NCBI GenBank assembly: GCA_964402985.1
Contig: CAYOET010000072.1
Span: 1 to 11,678 of the forward strand
Source of the DNA: JADYYB01 sp964402985
GTDB lineage: Bacteria; Pseudomonadota; Alphaproteobacteria; Rhizobiales; Kaistiaceae
Direction: 5' to 3'
Length of the DNA: 11,678 nt
The position numbers and the translations under genes were made by a program. Below are positions 6,334 through 11,678 of this stretch, in pieces (position 1 is the first letter of the stretch; each line of letters starts with the position of its first letter). Below the pieces are notes generated by a model. It searched no databases. It was not told the origin of the DNA and saw nothing but the letters and a program-made list of their open reading frames with translations.

Positions 6334-7722
6334 TTACCCGCGTGGTTTCAACTGCTTGAGCCAACGCTTGGCCTCGCGCTTCACGTTGGCCGGCGCCGTG
6401 CCGCCGAAGCTGGTCCGGCTCTTCACCGACCGCTCGACGCCGAGCACCGAGAAGATCTCCTCGCTGATCCCCGGCTCGATCGCCTGATACTCCGCGAGCG
6501 TCAGCTTCTCCAGCGCGACGCCCTTCTCCTCCGCCACCCGCACTGCCTTGCCGGCGACATGATGCGCGTTCCGGAACGGCATGTTGAGCGTCCGCACCAG
6601 CCAGTCGGCGAGGTCCGTGGCGTTGGCGAAGCCCGCCTTGGCGGCCTTCTTGAGGCGCGCGGCGTCCGGCTCCATGTCGCCGACCATGCCGGTCATCGCC
6701 GCGATGCACAGCGAGAGGGTCTTGAGCGCGTCGAAGGTCTGCTCTTTGTCCTCCTGCATGTCCTTCTGGTAGGCGAGCGGGAGGCCTTTCATGACGATGA
6801 GGAGCGCGCTCAGCGCCCCGATGATCCGCCCGGTCTTGGCGCGCACCAGCTCGGCCGCGTCCGGGTTCCGCTTCTGCGGCATGATCGAGGAGCCGGTCGT
6901 GAACTTGTCCGACAGCCGGATGAACGCGAACTCGGCCGACGACCAGATCACGATCTCCTCGGCGAAGCGCGACAGATGGACGGCGAGAAGGCTCGCCGCG
7001 GCCAGCGTTTCGATCGCGAAATCGCGATCCGACACGCTGTCGAGCGAGTTCGCCGTCGGCCGGTCGAAGCCGAGCGCCTTGGCGGTGGCGTCGCGGTCGA
7101 TCGGGAACGAGGTCCCGGCCAGCGCCGCCGCGCCGAGCGGGCTCTCGTTGAGGCGCTTCCGCGCATCTGCGAACCGCCCCCGGTCGCGGGAGAGCATCTC
7201 CACGTAGGCCATGAGATGGTGCCCGAACGTCACCGGCTGCGCGGTCTGCAGATGCGTGAACCCCGGCATCACCGTATCGGCATGCTCGAGCGCCTTCTCG
7301 GCGAGCGCGAGCTGCAGGCGCGCGATCTCGCCGTCGAGCCCGTCGATCGCGTCGCGCACCCACAGCCGGAAATCGACCGCCACCTGGTCGTTCCGCGACC
7401 GCGCCGTATGCAGCCGCCCGCCCGCGGCGCCGATCAGCTCGGTCAGCCGCGATTCGATGTTGAGATGGATGTCCTCGAGCTTCCGCGAAAACGTGAACGT
7501 CCCCGCCTCGATCTCGTGAAGGATGGTGTCCAGCCCCTTCACGATCGCCTCGGCGTCGTCCGCGCCGATGATCTTCTGCGCGGCGAGCATCCGGGCGTGG
7601 GCCTGGGAAGCGCGAATGTCCTGGCGGTAGAGCTGGCGGTCGAAATCGATCGACGCGTTGATTTCTTGCATGATCGCGGCCGGATCGCTTAGGAACCGGC
7701 CACCCCACATGTCATTGCTCAT
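6334..7722 (-). CDS. argH: Argininosuccinate lyase
   Basis: Cleaves argininosuccinate to arginine and fumarate, the last step of arginine synthesis, as a cytoplasmic homotetramer of the fumarase/aspartase superfamily. The 462-residue length is normal. The start MSNDMWGGRF is typical. Other motifs are HTARSRNDQ (105-113), GFTHLQTAQP with the catalytic-base His (H157), and the superfamily signature GSSIMPQKRNPD (277-288), whose GSS loop carries the catalytic serine. The C-terminus has SRTSFGGTAP. The ATG at 7722 has GGAG at 7734-7731, 8 nt upstream, inside a palindrome that also serves tlpA on the other strand; a second ATG four codons further in is possible. Its promoter must lie within or beyond the start of tlpA. 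lptM and lysA follow closely and are probably in the same operon. Confidence 0.98.
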   Translation of the reverse strand: MSNDMWGGRFLSDPAAIMQEINASIDFDRQLYRQDIRASQAHARMLAAQKIIGADDAEAIVKGLDTILHEIEAGTFTFSRKLEDIHLNIESRLTELIGAAGGRLHTARSRNDQVAVDFRLWVRDAIDGLDGEIARLQLALAEKALEHADTVMPGFTHLQTAQPVTFGHHLMAYVEMLSRDRGRFADARKRLNESPLGAAALAGTSFPIDRDATAKALGFDRPTANSLDSVSDRDFAIETLAAASLLAVHLSRFAEEIVIWSSAEFAFIRLSDKFTTGSSIMPQKRNPDAAELVRAKTGRIIGALSALLIVMKGLPLAYQKDMQEDKEQTFDALKTLSLCIAAMTGMVGDMEPDAARLKKAAKAGFANATDLADWLVRTLNMPFRNAHHVAGKAVRVAEEKGVALEKLTLAEYQAIEPGISEEIFSVLGVERSVKSRTSFGGTAPANVKREAKRWLKQLKPRG

Positions 7723-7730
7723 ACTGCCCG

Positions 7731-7739
7731 CTCCGGAGG
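7731..7739. promoter_or_regulatory. Shared palindromic Shine-Dalgarno for argH and tlpA
   Basis: CTCCGGAG (7731-7738) is a perfect palindrome. On the plus strand GGAGG (7735-7739) is 7 nt before the TTG at 7747 (tlpA); on the minus strand GGAG (7734-7731) is 8 nt before the ATG at 7722 (argH). The two starts are thus 24 bp apart and the two ribosome-binding sites lie back to back. Confidence 0.65.
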
Positions 7740-7746
7740 CTTGGAC

Positions 7747-8406
7747 TTGGCCGAGACCCCACCGCGTTCGATCAACTGGAGGCTTCTCGGCATCAGAACG
7801 GCCGTCGTGGCCGCGCTGGCGCTGGTGGCCGTATACGCGACGGTCCCGCGCCTAAGCAATGCCGACGCCTCCTGTGCCAAGACAGCCGAACTCGCGCCGA
7901 CCCTCGAACCCTTCGCCCGCGGCGAGGTCGCCGCCTTCCAGCCCTCGACCTCCCCGGGCAATCTCTCGGCGCTGGCTTTCCTGACGCCCGAGGGTCAACC
8001 CGCCACCCTCGCCGACTTCGCCGGCAAGACGGTGCTCCTCAACATTTGGGCGACCTGGTGCGTCCCCTGCCGCGAGGAGATGCCGGCCCTCGACCGGCTT
8101 CAGGCCGAGGCGTCCGACGAGGATTTCACCGTCCTTGCCCTCAACGTCGACCGCGCCGGCATCGACACCAACCGCTTCCTCCGCGAAGTGAACGTCACCC
8201 TCACGAACTACGCCGACCCCGACCTCGGCGCTTTCCGCCAGCTCCAGGCCAAAGGCTTCGTCACCGGCCTCCCCACGACGATCATGATCGGCCCCGATGG
8301 CTGCGACCTCGGCGTCATGCGCGCCCCCGCAGAATGGGCATCGCCCGACGCTTTGGCGCTGGTTGAGGCAGCGAAGTCTGCTGCAGACGAAGCACCGCCC
8401 GTGTAG
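7747..8406 (+). CDS. tlpA: TlpA-type membrane-anchored periplasmic thiol:disulfide reductase
   Basis: A thioredoxin-fold protein held in the inner membrane, facing the periplasm. In Bradyrhizobium TlpA reduces Sco1 and the CuA-site cysteines of CoxB for aa3-type cytochrome oxidase assembly. With the TTG at 7747 as start it has 219 residues: a short cytoplasmic tail, one membrane segment at about 16-33, then the thioredoxin domain from about 70. The active site is WCVPC (C105, C108) and the cis-proline loop is TGLPTT (P176). Two further cysteines, C43 near the start of the periplasmic part and C186 in GPDGCDLG, match the extra structural disulfide known in Bradyrhizobium TlpA. TTG 7747 is preferred to TTG 7741 because GGAGG lies 7 nt upstream rather than 1 nt. 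It is divergent from argH with 24 bp between starts, so its promoter must lie inside argH. Confidence 0.9.
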   Translation: MAETPPRSINWRLLGIRTAVVAALALVAVYATVPRLSNADASCAKTAELAPTLEPFARGEVAAFQPSTSPGNLSALAFLTPEGQPATLADFAGKTVLLNIWATWCVPCREEMPALDRLQAEASDEDFTVLALNVDRAGIDTNRFLREVNVTLTNYADPDLGAFRQLQAKGFVTGLPTTIMIGPDGCDLGVMRAPAEWASPDALALVEAAKSAADEAPPV

Positions 8407-8423
8407 GCAGCCTCGACAAAGAG

Positions 8424-8449
8424 GGCGTCAGCCCGCCTTTGCGGACGCC
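8424..8449 (+). terminator. Possible terminator of tlpA
   Basis: GGCGT (8424-8428) pairs with ACGCC (8445-8449), and CCGC with GCGG closes a CTTT loop inside, with a 4-nt bulge (CAGC) on the 5' side. It starts 18 nt after the tlpA stop and is followed by TTCT only, so it is a weak intrinsic terminator candidate. Confidence 0.35.
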
Positions 8450-8470
8450 TTCTAGCTCCGCCCCTCACGT

Positions 8471-8579
8471 GTCATTGCCGGATTCATTCCGGCAATCCAG
8501 CCAACCGCTCGCTCCGTCGCCAACACTCAAGCGCGGAGCACGCGGCACCCTGGATCGCCGGAATGAATCCGGCGATGAC
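8471..8579. repeat. Palindromic intergenic repeat pair (BIME-like) between tlpA and hbd
   Basis: Two 30-bp units lie in inverted orientation, 8471-8500 and 8550-8579, matching at 28 of 30 positions. Each unit is a hairpin: in the left one ATTGCCGGA (8474-8482) pairs with TCCGGCAAT (8488-8496) around TTCAT. The 49-bp space between holds GCTCCG (8511-8516) and CGGAGC (8534-8539), which can also pair. Units of the form GTCATYGCCGG...CCGGYGATCCAG resemble palindromes I associate with intergenic regions of other alphaproteobacterial genomes. It lies between convergent genes and may be a bidirectional terminator. Confidence 0.8.
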
Positions 8580-8606
8580 GTTTGAGGAGTGGACTCGGCG
8601 GACGCG

Positions 8607-9488
8607 CTACCGCGTCGGGACCGGCTTCTCGCCGCGATAGTCGTAGAACCCGCGGCCGGCCTTGCGGCCGAGCCACCCGGCCTCGACATACTTCACCAGC
8701 AGCGGGCACGGCCGGTACTTCGAGTCGGCCAGCCCGTCATGCAGCACCTGCATGACCGACAGGCAGGTATCGAGGCCGATGAAATCGGCCAGCTGCAGCG
8801 GCCCCATGGGGTGGTTGGCGCCGAGCCGCATCGCAGTGTCGATGGCGTCGACCGAGCCAACCCCCTCGTAAAGCGTATAGATCGCCTCGTTGATCATCGG
8901 CAGGAGGATGCGGTTGACGATGAAGGCCGGAAAATCCTCCGACACCGTCGCCGTCTTGCCGAGCTTGGCGACGAACGCCCGCGCCGACTCGAAGGTCGAG
9001 TCGTTGGTCGCGATGCCACGGATCAGCTCGACCAGCTCCATCACCGGCACCGGGTTCATGAAGTGGATGCCGATGAACCGCTCCGGCCGGTCGGTCGCCG
9101 CGGCGAGCCGCGTGATCGAGATCGACGAGGTGTTGGTGGCGATCATCGCCTCGGGCTTCAGCACCGGGCAGATCGCCCCGTAGATAGTCCGCTTGACCGC
9201 CTCGCTCTCGGTCGCCGACTCGATGACGAGGTCGCTGTCGCCGAAGGCCTTGTAGTCGGTGGTCGCCTTGATCCGCGCAAAGGCTTCTTTCTTCGCCTCT
9301 TCCGTGATCCGCCCCGAGGCCACCTGGCGCGCGAGATTGTTGCCGATCGTGGCGAGGCCGGCATTGAGCCGTTCCTCGGAGAGGTCCGCGAGCAGCACGT
9401 TGACCCCGTGCAGCGCCGCGACATGCGCGATGCCGCTGCCCATCTGTCCGGCGCCGACCACACCGATCGACTTGATTTCGTGAGCCAT
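8607..9488 (-). CDS. hbd: 3-hydroxybutyryl-CoA dehydrogenase
   Basis: Interconverts (S)-3-hydroxybutyryl-CoA and acetoacetyl-CoA with NAD(P), in fatty-acid/butanoate metabolism. The 293-residue length is right for the short single-function enzymes. The Rossmann motif GAGQMGSGIA is at 12-21, and D35 at the end of the second strand (LLADLSEE) suggests NAD preference. NTSS (119-122) and HFMNPVP with the catalytic His (H142) follow, then the dimerisation-domain motifs DFPAFIVNRIL (185-195), ADFIGLD (234-240) and GRKAGRGFYDY (274-284). I start at the ATG 9488 (MAHEIKSIG), which has AGGG 6 nt upstream, rather than the TTG two codons earlier. It is convergent with tlpA; upstream on the same strand is vapBC, 129 bp away, so it probably has its own promoter. 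Relatives acting on longer or other acyl-CoAs cannot be excluded. Confidence 0.93.
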   Translation of the reverse strand: MAHEIKSIGVVGAGQMGSGIAHVAALHGVNVLLADLSEERLNAGLATIGNNLARQVASGRITEEAKKEAFARIKATTDYKAFGDSDLVIESATESEAVKRTIYGAICPVLKPEAMIATNTSSISITRLAAATDRPERFIGIHFMNPVPVMELVELIRGIATNDSTFESARAFVAKLGKTATVSEDFPAFIVNRILLPMINEAIYTLYEGVGSVDAIDTAMRLGANHPMGPLQLADFIGLDTCLSVMQVLHDGLADSKYRPCPLLVKYVEAGWLGRKAGRGFYDYRGEKPVPTR

Positions 9489-9541
9489 TCCCAACCCTAC
9501 CGTCCCGCTCAGTCATGCCATGTTGCGCTGCGGCAAGCTAT

Positions 9542-9606
9542 GGCCGTTTGACGGCGAAGAATAGTCGGAACCGGTTAAAGCGCCTTTCCCGCGCCGTCAA
9601 ACCGCC
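9542..9606. repeat. Inverted repeat upstream of hbd
   Basis: GTTTGACGGCG (9546-9556) and CGCCGTCAAAC (9592-9602) are perfect 11-bp complements; allowing one C-C mismatch the arms extend to 9542-9556 and 9592-9606. The 35-nt spacer contains the palindrome AACCGGTT (9569-9576). It lies in the 129-bp gap between the vapC stop and the hbd start and contains TTGACG on both strands. It could be the vapC terminator stem or an operator for hbd. Confidence 0.6.
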
Positions 9607-9617
9607 GCGGCACGAGG

Positions 9618-10016
9618 TCACCTCAGCCAGTTCTCCACCTGGAGCGAGGGCACCCGTGTGAACTCGCGCAGATTGTCGGTCACCAGCGTCGCATCGATCG
9701 ACAATGCATGGGCGGCGATAAGAAGATCGTTCGCGCCTATAGGGCGTCCGATCCGCTCCAGTCTCGCACGGATATCGGCATAGACGCGGTCAACCGGGTC
9801 GCCCAGCGGCAACATCTCGATTGTCGCGAGAACCTTCTCGGCCTGTTCGGCGAGTCGGCGTGCCCCACTCTTGACCAACCCGAAACGGAGTTCAGCCACC
9901 GCCACGACACTTGTCACGACAGGCTGCCCGACAATCATCTCGACCCGCTGCGCGGAGCGTCCCGATGGATTTCGGATGAGATCGGAAAGGATATTGGTGT
10001 CCAGAAGGTAGGCCAT
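9618..10016 (-). CDS. vapC: VapC-type PIN-domain toxin (ribonuclease)
   Basis: A 132-residue PIN-domain protein, the usual size of VapC toxins, which are Mg-dependent ribonucleases cutting tRNA or rRNA and are silenced by VapB. The four acidic active-site residues are all present: D6 in LLDTNILSDL, E42 in AVAELRFG, D97 in GANDLLIAAHA and D114 in LVTDNLREF, so the toxin looks intact. TSVVAVAELRFG and the IGANDLLIAAHA block are typical of the FitB/VapC branch. The ATG at 10016 follows the vapB stop by 15 nt and has no strong Shine-Dalgarno (only GAG directly before it), which suggests translation coupled to vapB. The RNA target cannot be read from the sequence. Confidence 0.93.
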   Translation of the reverse strand: MAYLLDTNILSDLIRNPSGRSAQRVEMIVGQPVVTSVVAVAELRFGLVKSGARRLAEQAEKVLATIEMLPLGDPVDRVYADIRARLERIGRPIGANDLLIAAHALSIDATLVTDNLREFTRVPSLQVENWLR

Positions 10017-10031
10017 CTCGACGGCTGAGGA

Positions 10032-10274
10032 TCACTCGAGGTCGAGATCCACGGGCTCGGGCGGAGGATCGTCGATCTCGGGAAATGGCTCGTCGATCGG
10101 CTCCAGGGTGCGAAGAAGCTCTACGAGCGACATCTTGGCTGCCGGCTCCAAAACGAGCCGGTTGCCCTCTTTTCGGATAACCGCGTCCGTGCCCGGCAGC
10201 TCGAATTCCTTGGGAATCCTGACCGCCTGACTGCGTCCATTCCTGAAAAGCTTTACGTGCCGCTCATTGCCCAT
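10032..10274 (-). CDS. vapB: VapB-type antitoxin with AbrB/MazE-like DNA-binding domain
   Basis: An 80-residue antitoxin partner of the VapC just downstream. Residues 7-45 form a swapped-hairpin AbrB-like DNA-binding domain (VKLFRNGRSQAVRIPKEFEL, then AVIRKEGNRLVLEP). The remaining acidic, Pro-rich tail (about 49-80, including DDPPPEPVDLDLE) is the part expected to wrap the toxin and block its acidic active site. In this family VapB alone or with VapC represses the operon. A direct repeat of GGCATATG over a perfect TTGACA box lies just upstream. The ATG at 10274 has only a distant GGAG (12 nt spacing). vapBC stands between the rhomboid gene and hbd and is the one clearly accessory module here. 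Confidence 0.92.
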   Translation of the reverse strand: MGNERHVKLFRNGRSQAVRIPKEFELPGTDAVIRKEGNRLVLEPAAKMSLVELLRTLEPIDEPFPEIDDPPPEPVDLDLE

Positions 10275-10297
10275 CTACGAGAAATGCTCCCGAGGTC

Positions 10298-10319
10298 GGC
10301 ATATGTCAAGGCATATGCC
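10298..10319 (-). promoter_or_regulatory. vapBC promoter -35 box overlapped by direct-repeat operator
   Basis: GGCATATG occurs at 10298-10305 and 10310-10317, 12 bp apart; the second extends to the perfect palindrome GGCATATGCC (10310-10319). On the minus strand a consensus TTGACA (10309-10304) lies across the repeats. A -10 box 17 bp further on would be CATTTC (10286-10281), which is weak. The whole site fits in the 48 bp between the rhomboid stop and the vapB start. Overlap of operator and -35 fits autorepression by VapB/VapBC (inference). Confidence 0.6.
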
Positions 10320-10322
10320 ATA

Positions 10323-11024
10323 CTAGCGCACCTCGACCGGCCGGTCGAACAGCGGCACTCCCGGTCTTCGCAGCACCACCACGAGGACCGCGCCGGCGAT
10401 CAGCCCGCCGATATGCGCCCACCAGCCGACATCTGTATCCGGCCCGGCGAGCATCAGGTTGACCACCTGCAGCACGGCCCACGCCCCGAGCACCCACATC
10501 GCCGAGAGCCGGAGCGGTATGCGGCCGAGCGCGAGCACCCACACCCGCACGTGCGGATGGAGCATCAGATAGGCGGCGATGATCCCCGCCACCGCCCCCG
10601 ATGCGCCGATCAGCGGCACGCCCGACGTCGGCAGCATCACCTCATGCGCGACGCCCGCGAAGAACGTGCAGAGGAGATAGAAGACGAGAAAGCGAAGGTG
10701 CCCCATCGCGTCCTCGACGTTGTCGCCGAACACCCACAGGAACAGCATGTTGCCGCCGAGATGGATAACGTCGGCGTGCAGGAACGAGTAGGTGATGAAC
10801 GTCAGAAGGTCGTGGAGCTCGGCGCCCGAGTCTGGGATCGGGTCGAACCCGGGCACGCTGTTCGGCGTGAGCCCGTATTCCACCACCGCCGCATAGCCGA
10901 CCCCACCGGTCATCGCCCCCTGGAAGAACACGAAGGCGAGGACGTTGGCGGCGATCAGCCCCCACGTCACGTATTGCCGCGGGATGTTCTCGAGCGGGTT
11001 GTCGTCGTGCAGCGGTATGAACAC
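10323..11024 (-). CDS. Rhomboid-family intramembrane serine protease
   Basis: A 233-residue inner-membrane protein of the rhomboid family, which cuts transmembrane segments of other proteins inside the membrane. The start MFIPLHDDNPLENI is typical of alphaproteobacterial members. Six core helices are visible at about 20-36, 87-104, 108-128, 135-155, 173-193 and 200-218. Key residues are present: H88 and N92 in HLGGNMLFLWVFG (oxyanion region), the nucleophile S142 in GASGAVAG (140-147) and the catalytic H204 in AHIGG. It is therefore probably active. The start is a GTG at 11024, 24 nt after the adenosyltransferase stop, with a G-rich stretch (GGGGGG) just upstream. It is probably co-transcribed with the adenosyltransferase gene. 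The substrate is unknown. Confidence 0.92.
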   Translation of the reverse strand: MFIPLHDDNPLENIPRQYVTWGLIAANVLAFVFFQGAMTGGVGYAAVVEYGLTPNSVPGFDPIPDSGAELHDLLTFITYSFLHADVIHLGGNMLFLWVFGDNVEDAMGHLRFLVFYLLCTFFAGVAHEVMLPTSGVPLIGASGAVAGIIAAYLMLHPHVRVWVLALGRIPLRLSAMWVLGAWAVLQVVNLMLAGPDTDVGWWAHIGGLIAGAVLVVVLRRPGVPLFDRPVEVR

Positions 11025-11048
11025 TTGCCCCCCAGCAAATCCGCGCCG

Positions 11049-11621
11049 TCAGCGATTCTCGCCCGGCACCCATAGAACATCGGCCGCGCCCCACTCATTG
11101 GCGGCGCGTGCCGCGACGAAGAGCAAATCCGACAGCCGGTTGACATAGCTGAGCGCCGCCGGCGAGACCGGCTCGCCGCCGTCGCGGAGCGCCACCACCA
11201 GCCGCTCGGCGCGCCGGCAGATCGTCCGCGCCAGATGCAGTGCCGCGGCCCCCGGCGTTCCGCCCGGCAGCACGAACGAGGTCAGCGGCGAGAGTTTCGC
11301 GTTGATCTCGTCGATCTCGGACTCGAGCCGGTGGACCTGCGTCTCGCTCACCCGCAGCGCCGGTCCCCGCCTGGGGTCTTCCGGCGTCGCGAGATCGGCC
11401 CCGAGGTCGAAGAGGTCGTTCTGCACCCGCCCCAAGACAGCATCGAGGCTCGCGCCGAGCGCCGCCGCTTGGAGCCGCGCCAGGCCGATCGCGGCGTTGG
11501 TTTCGTCGACGGTGCCGATCGCGCCGAAGCGCGGATCGGCCTTCGAGCGCCGCGCCCCGGTGACGAGGCCGCTGGTGCCGTCGTCCCCCTGCCGCGTGTA
11601 GATCAGGGTGGGAGCGACCAG
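11049..11621 (-). CDS. pduO: PduO-type cob(I)alamin adenosyltransferase, apparent CTG start
   Basis: Transfers the 5'-deoxyadenosyl group of ATP to cob(I)alamin, giving adenosylcobalamin, in the cytoplasm. Read upstream of the first ordinary start-type codon (TTG 11435), the frame continues with the family's ATP-binding N-terminus: IYTRQGDDGTSGL (7-19), RRSKADPRF (24-32) and GTVDETNAAIGLARL (36-50). These are needed for activity, so the short version cannot be right. Later motifs are QNDLFDLGADLATP (67-80), CRRAERLV (135-142) and the YVNRLSDLLFVAAR block (159-172). No ATG, GTG or TTG is in frame between this N-terminus and the window edge. The CTG at 11621 lines up with the Met expected about seven residues before YTR, giving 190 residues, the normal size. 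A one-base error in an ATG, or a start beyond the window, are the alternatives. An upstream gene ends 11 nt before it; the rhomboid gene follows. Confidence 0.88.
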   Translation of the reverse strand: MVAPTLIYTRQGDDGTSGLVTGARRSKADPRFGAIGTVDETNAAIGLARLQAAALGASLDAVLGRVQNDLFDLGADLATPEDPRRGPALRVSETQVHRLESEIDEINAKLSPLTSFVLPGGTPGAAALHLARTICRRAERLVVALRDGGEPVSPAALSYVNRLSDLLFVAARAANEWGAADVLWVPGENR

Positions 11622-11632
11622 CGTCTCGAAAG

Positions 11633-11678
11633 TCAGCCGCGGGTCGTGTGGTTGTCGTGCGTGTGGTCGGCGGTCTCG
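11633..11678 (-). CDS. C-terminus of an unidentified upstream protein with His-rich tail
   Basis: In a frame different from the adenosyltransferase, the minus strand reads ETADHTHDNHTTRG and then TGA (11635-11633), open to the window edge. A His/Asp/Thr-rich hydrophilic tail followed by a stop just 11 nt before the CTG start of the next gene suggests the end of an operon neighbour. In several Hyphomicrobiales a small twin-transmembrane protein precedes the adenosyltransferase gene, which would fit, but 14 residues are too few to identify it. Confidence 0.4.
   Translation of the reverse strand, partial: ETADHTHDNHTTRG

Noticed and set aside
6304..7692. 462-codon plus-strand open frame and another minus-strand frame over argH
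   Set aside because: Both are Arg-rich shadows of argH, whose signature motifs are complete in its own frame.
11049..11435. Short 128-residue version of the adenosyltransferase starting at TTG 11435
   Set aside because: It would lack the TRQGDDGT ATP-binding N-terminus that is clearly encoded upstream in the same frame.

Overview
This GC-rich window looks chromosomal and comes from an alphaproteobacterium, most likely of the Hyphomicrobiales (Rhizobiales) type. The gene order supports this: ftsE divergent from an MJ0042-type zinc-ribbon gene and hpt, then a TIGR02302/DUF4175 protein, lysA, lptM and argH on one strand, with a Bradyrhizobium-like tlpA divergent from argH. No rRNA, tRNA, CRISPR array, transposase or phage gene is visible.

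Layout. Positions 1-65 (minus strand) hold the first 21 complete codons of ftsE. A 210-bp divergent intergenic region carrying five GANTC sites follows. Then come, on the plus strand, a membrane-anchored zinc-ribbon/DUF3426 protein (276-938) and hypoxanthine phosphoribosyltransferase (955-1500). They converge on a long minus-strand unit transcribed from argH (7722) through lptM and lysA to the Gln/Gly-rich TIGR02302 protein (ends at 1550). A 315-bp gap with a MITE-like nested inverted repeat and a good sigma70-like promoter separates lysA from the TIGR02302 gene, so the latter is probably transcribed on its own as well. On the plus strand, tlpA (7747-8406) starts only 24 bp from argH, and one palindrome appears to supply both Shine-Dalgarno sequences. 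tlpA converges on hbd (3-hydroxybutyryl-CoA dehydrogenase, minus) across a second, different palindromic repeat. Upstream of hbd, all on the minus strand, are a vapBC toxin-antitoxin pair, a rhomboid protease, a PduO-type cobalamin adenosyltransferase and the His-rich C-terminus of one more gene.

Functionally this is mostly housekeeping: cell division (FtsE), purine salvage (Hpt), the last steps of arginine (ArgH) and lysine (LysA) synthesis, outer-membrane LPS transport assembly (LptM), periplasmic thiol reduction for cytochrome oxidase assembly (TlpA), beta-oxidation/butanoate metabolism (Hbd) and adenosylcobalamin supply. The only clearly accessory unit is vapBC, inserted between the rhomboid gene and hbd. 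I found no convincing new multigene system. The most interesting signals are small: the GANTC cluster before ftsE, the shared Shine-Dalgarno palindrome at argH/tlpA, a compensatory base-pair change between the two arms of the tlpA-hbd repeat, a direct-repeat operator over the vapBC -35 box, and an apparent CTG start codon for the adenosyltransferase.
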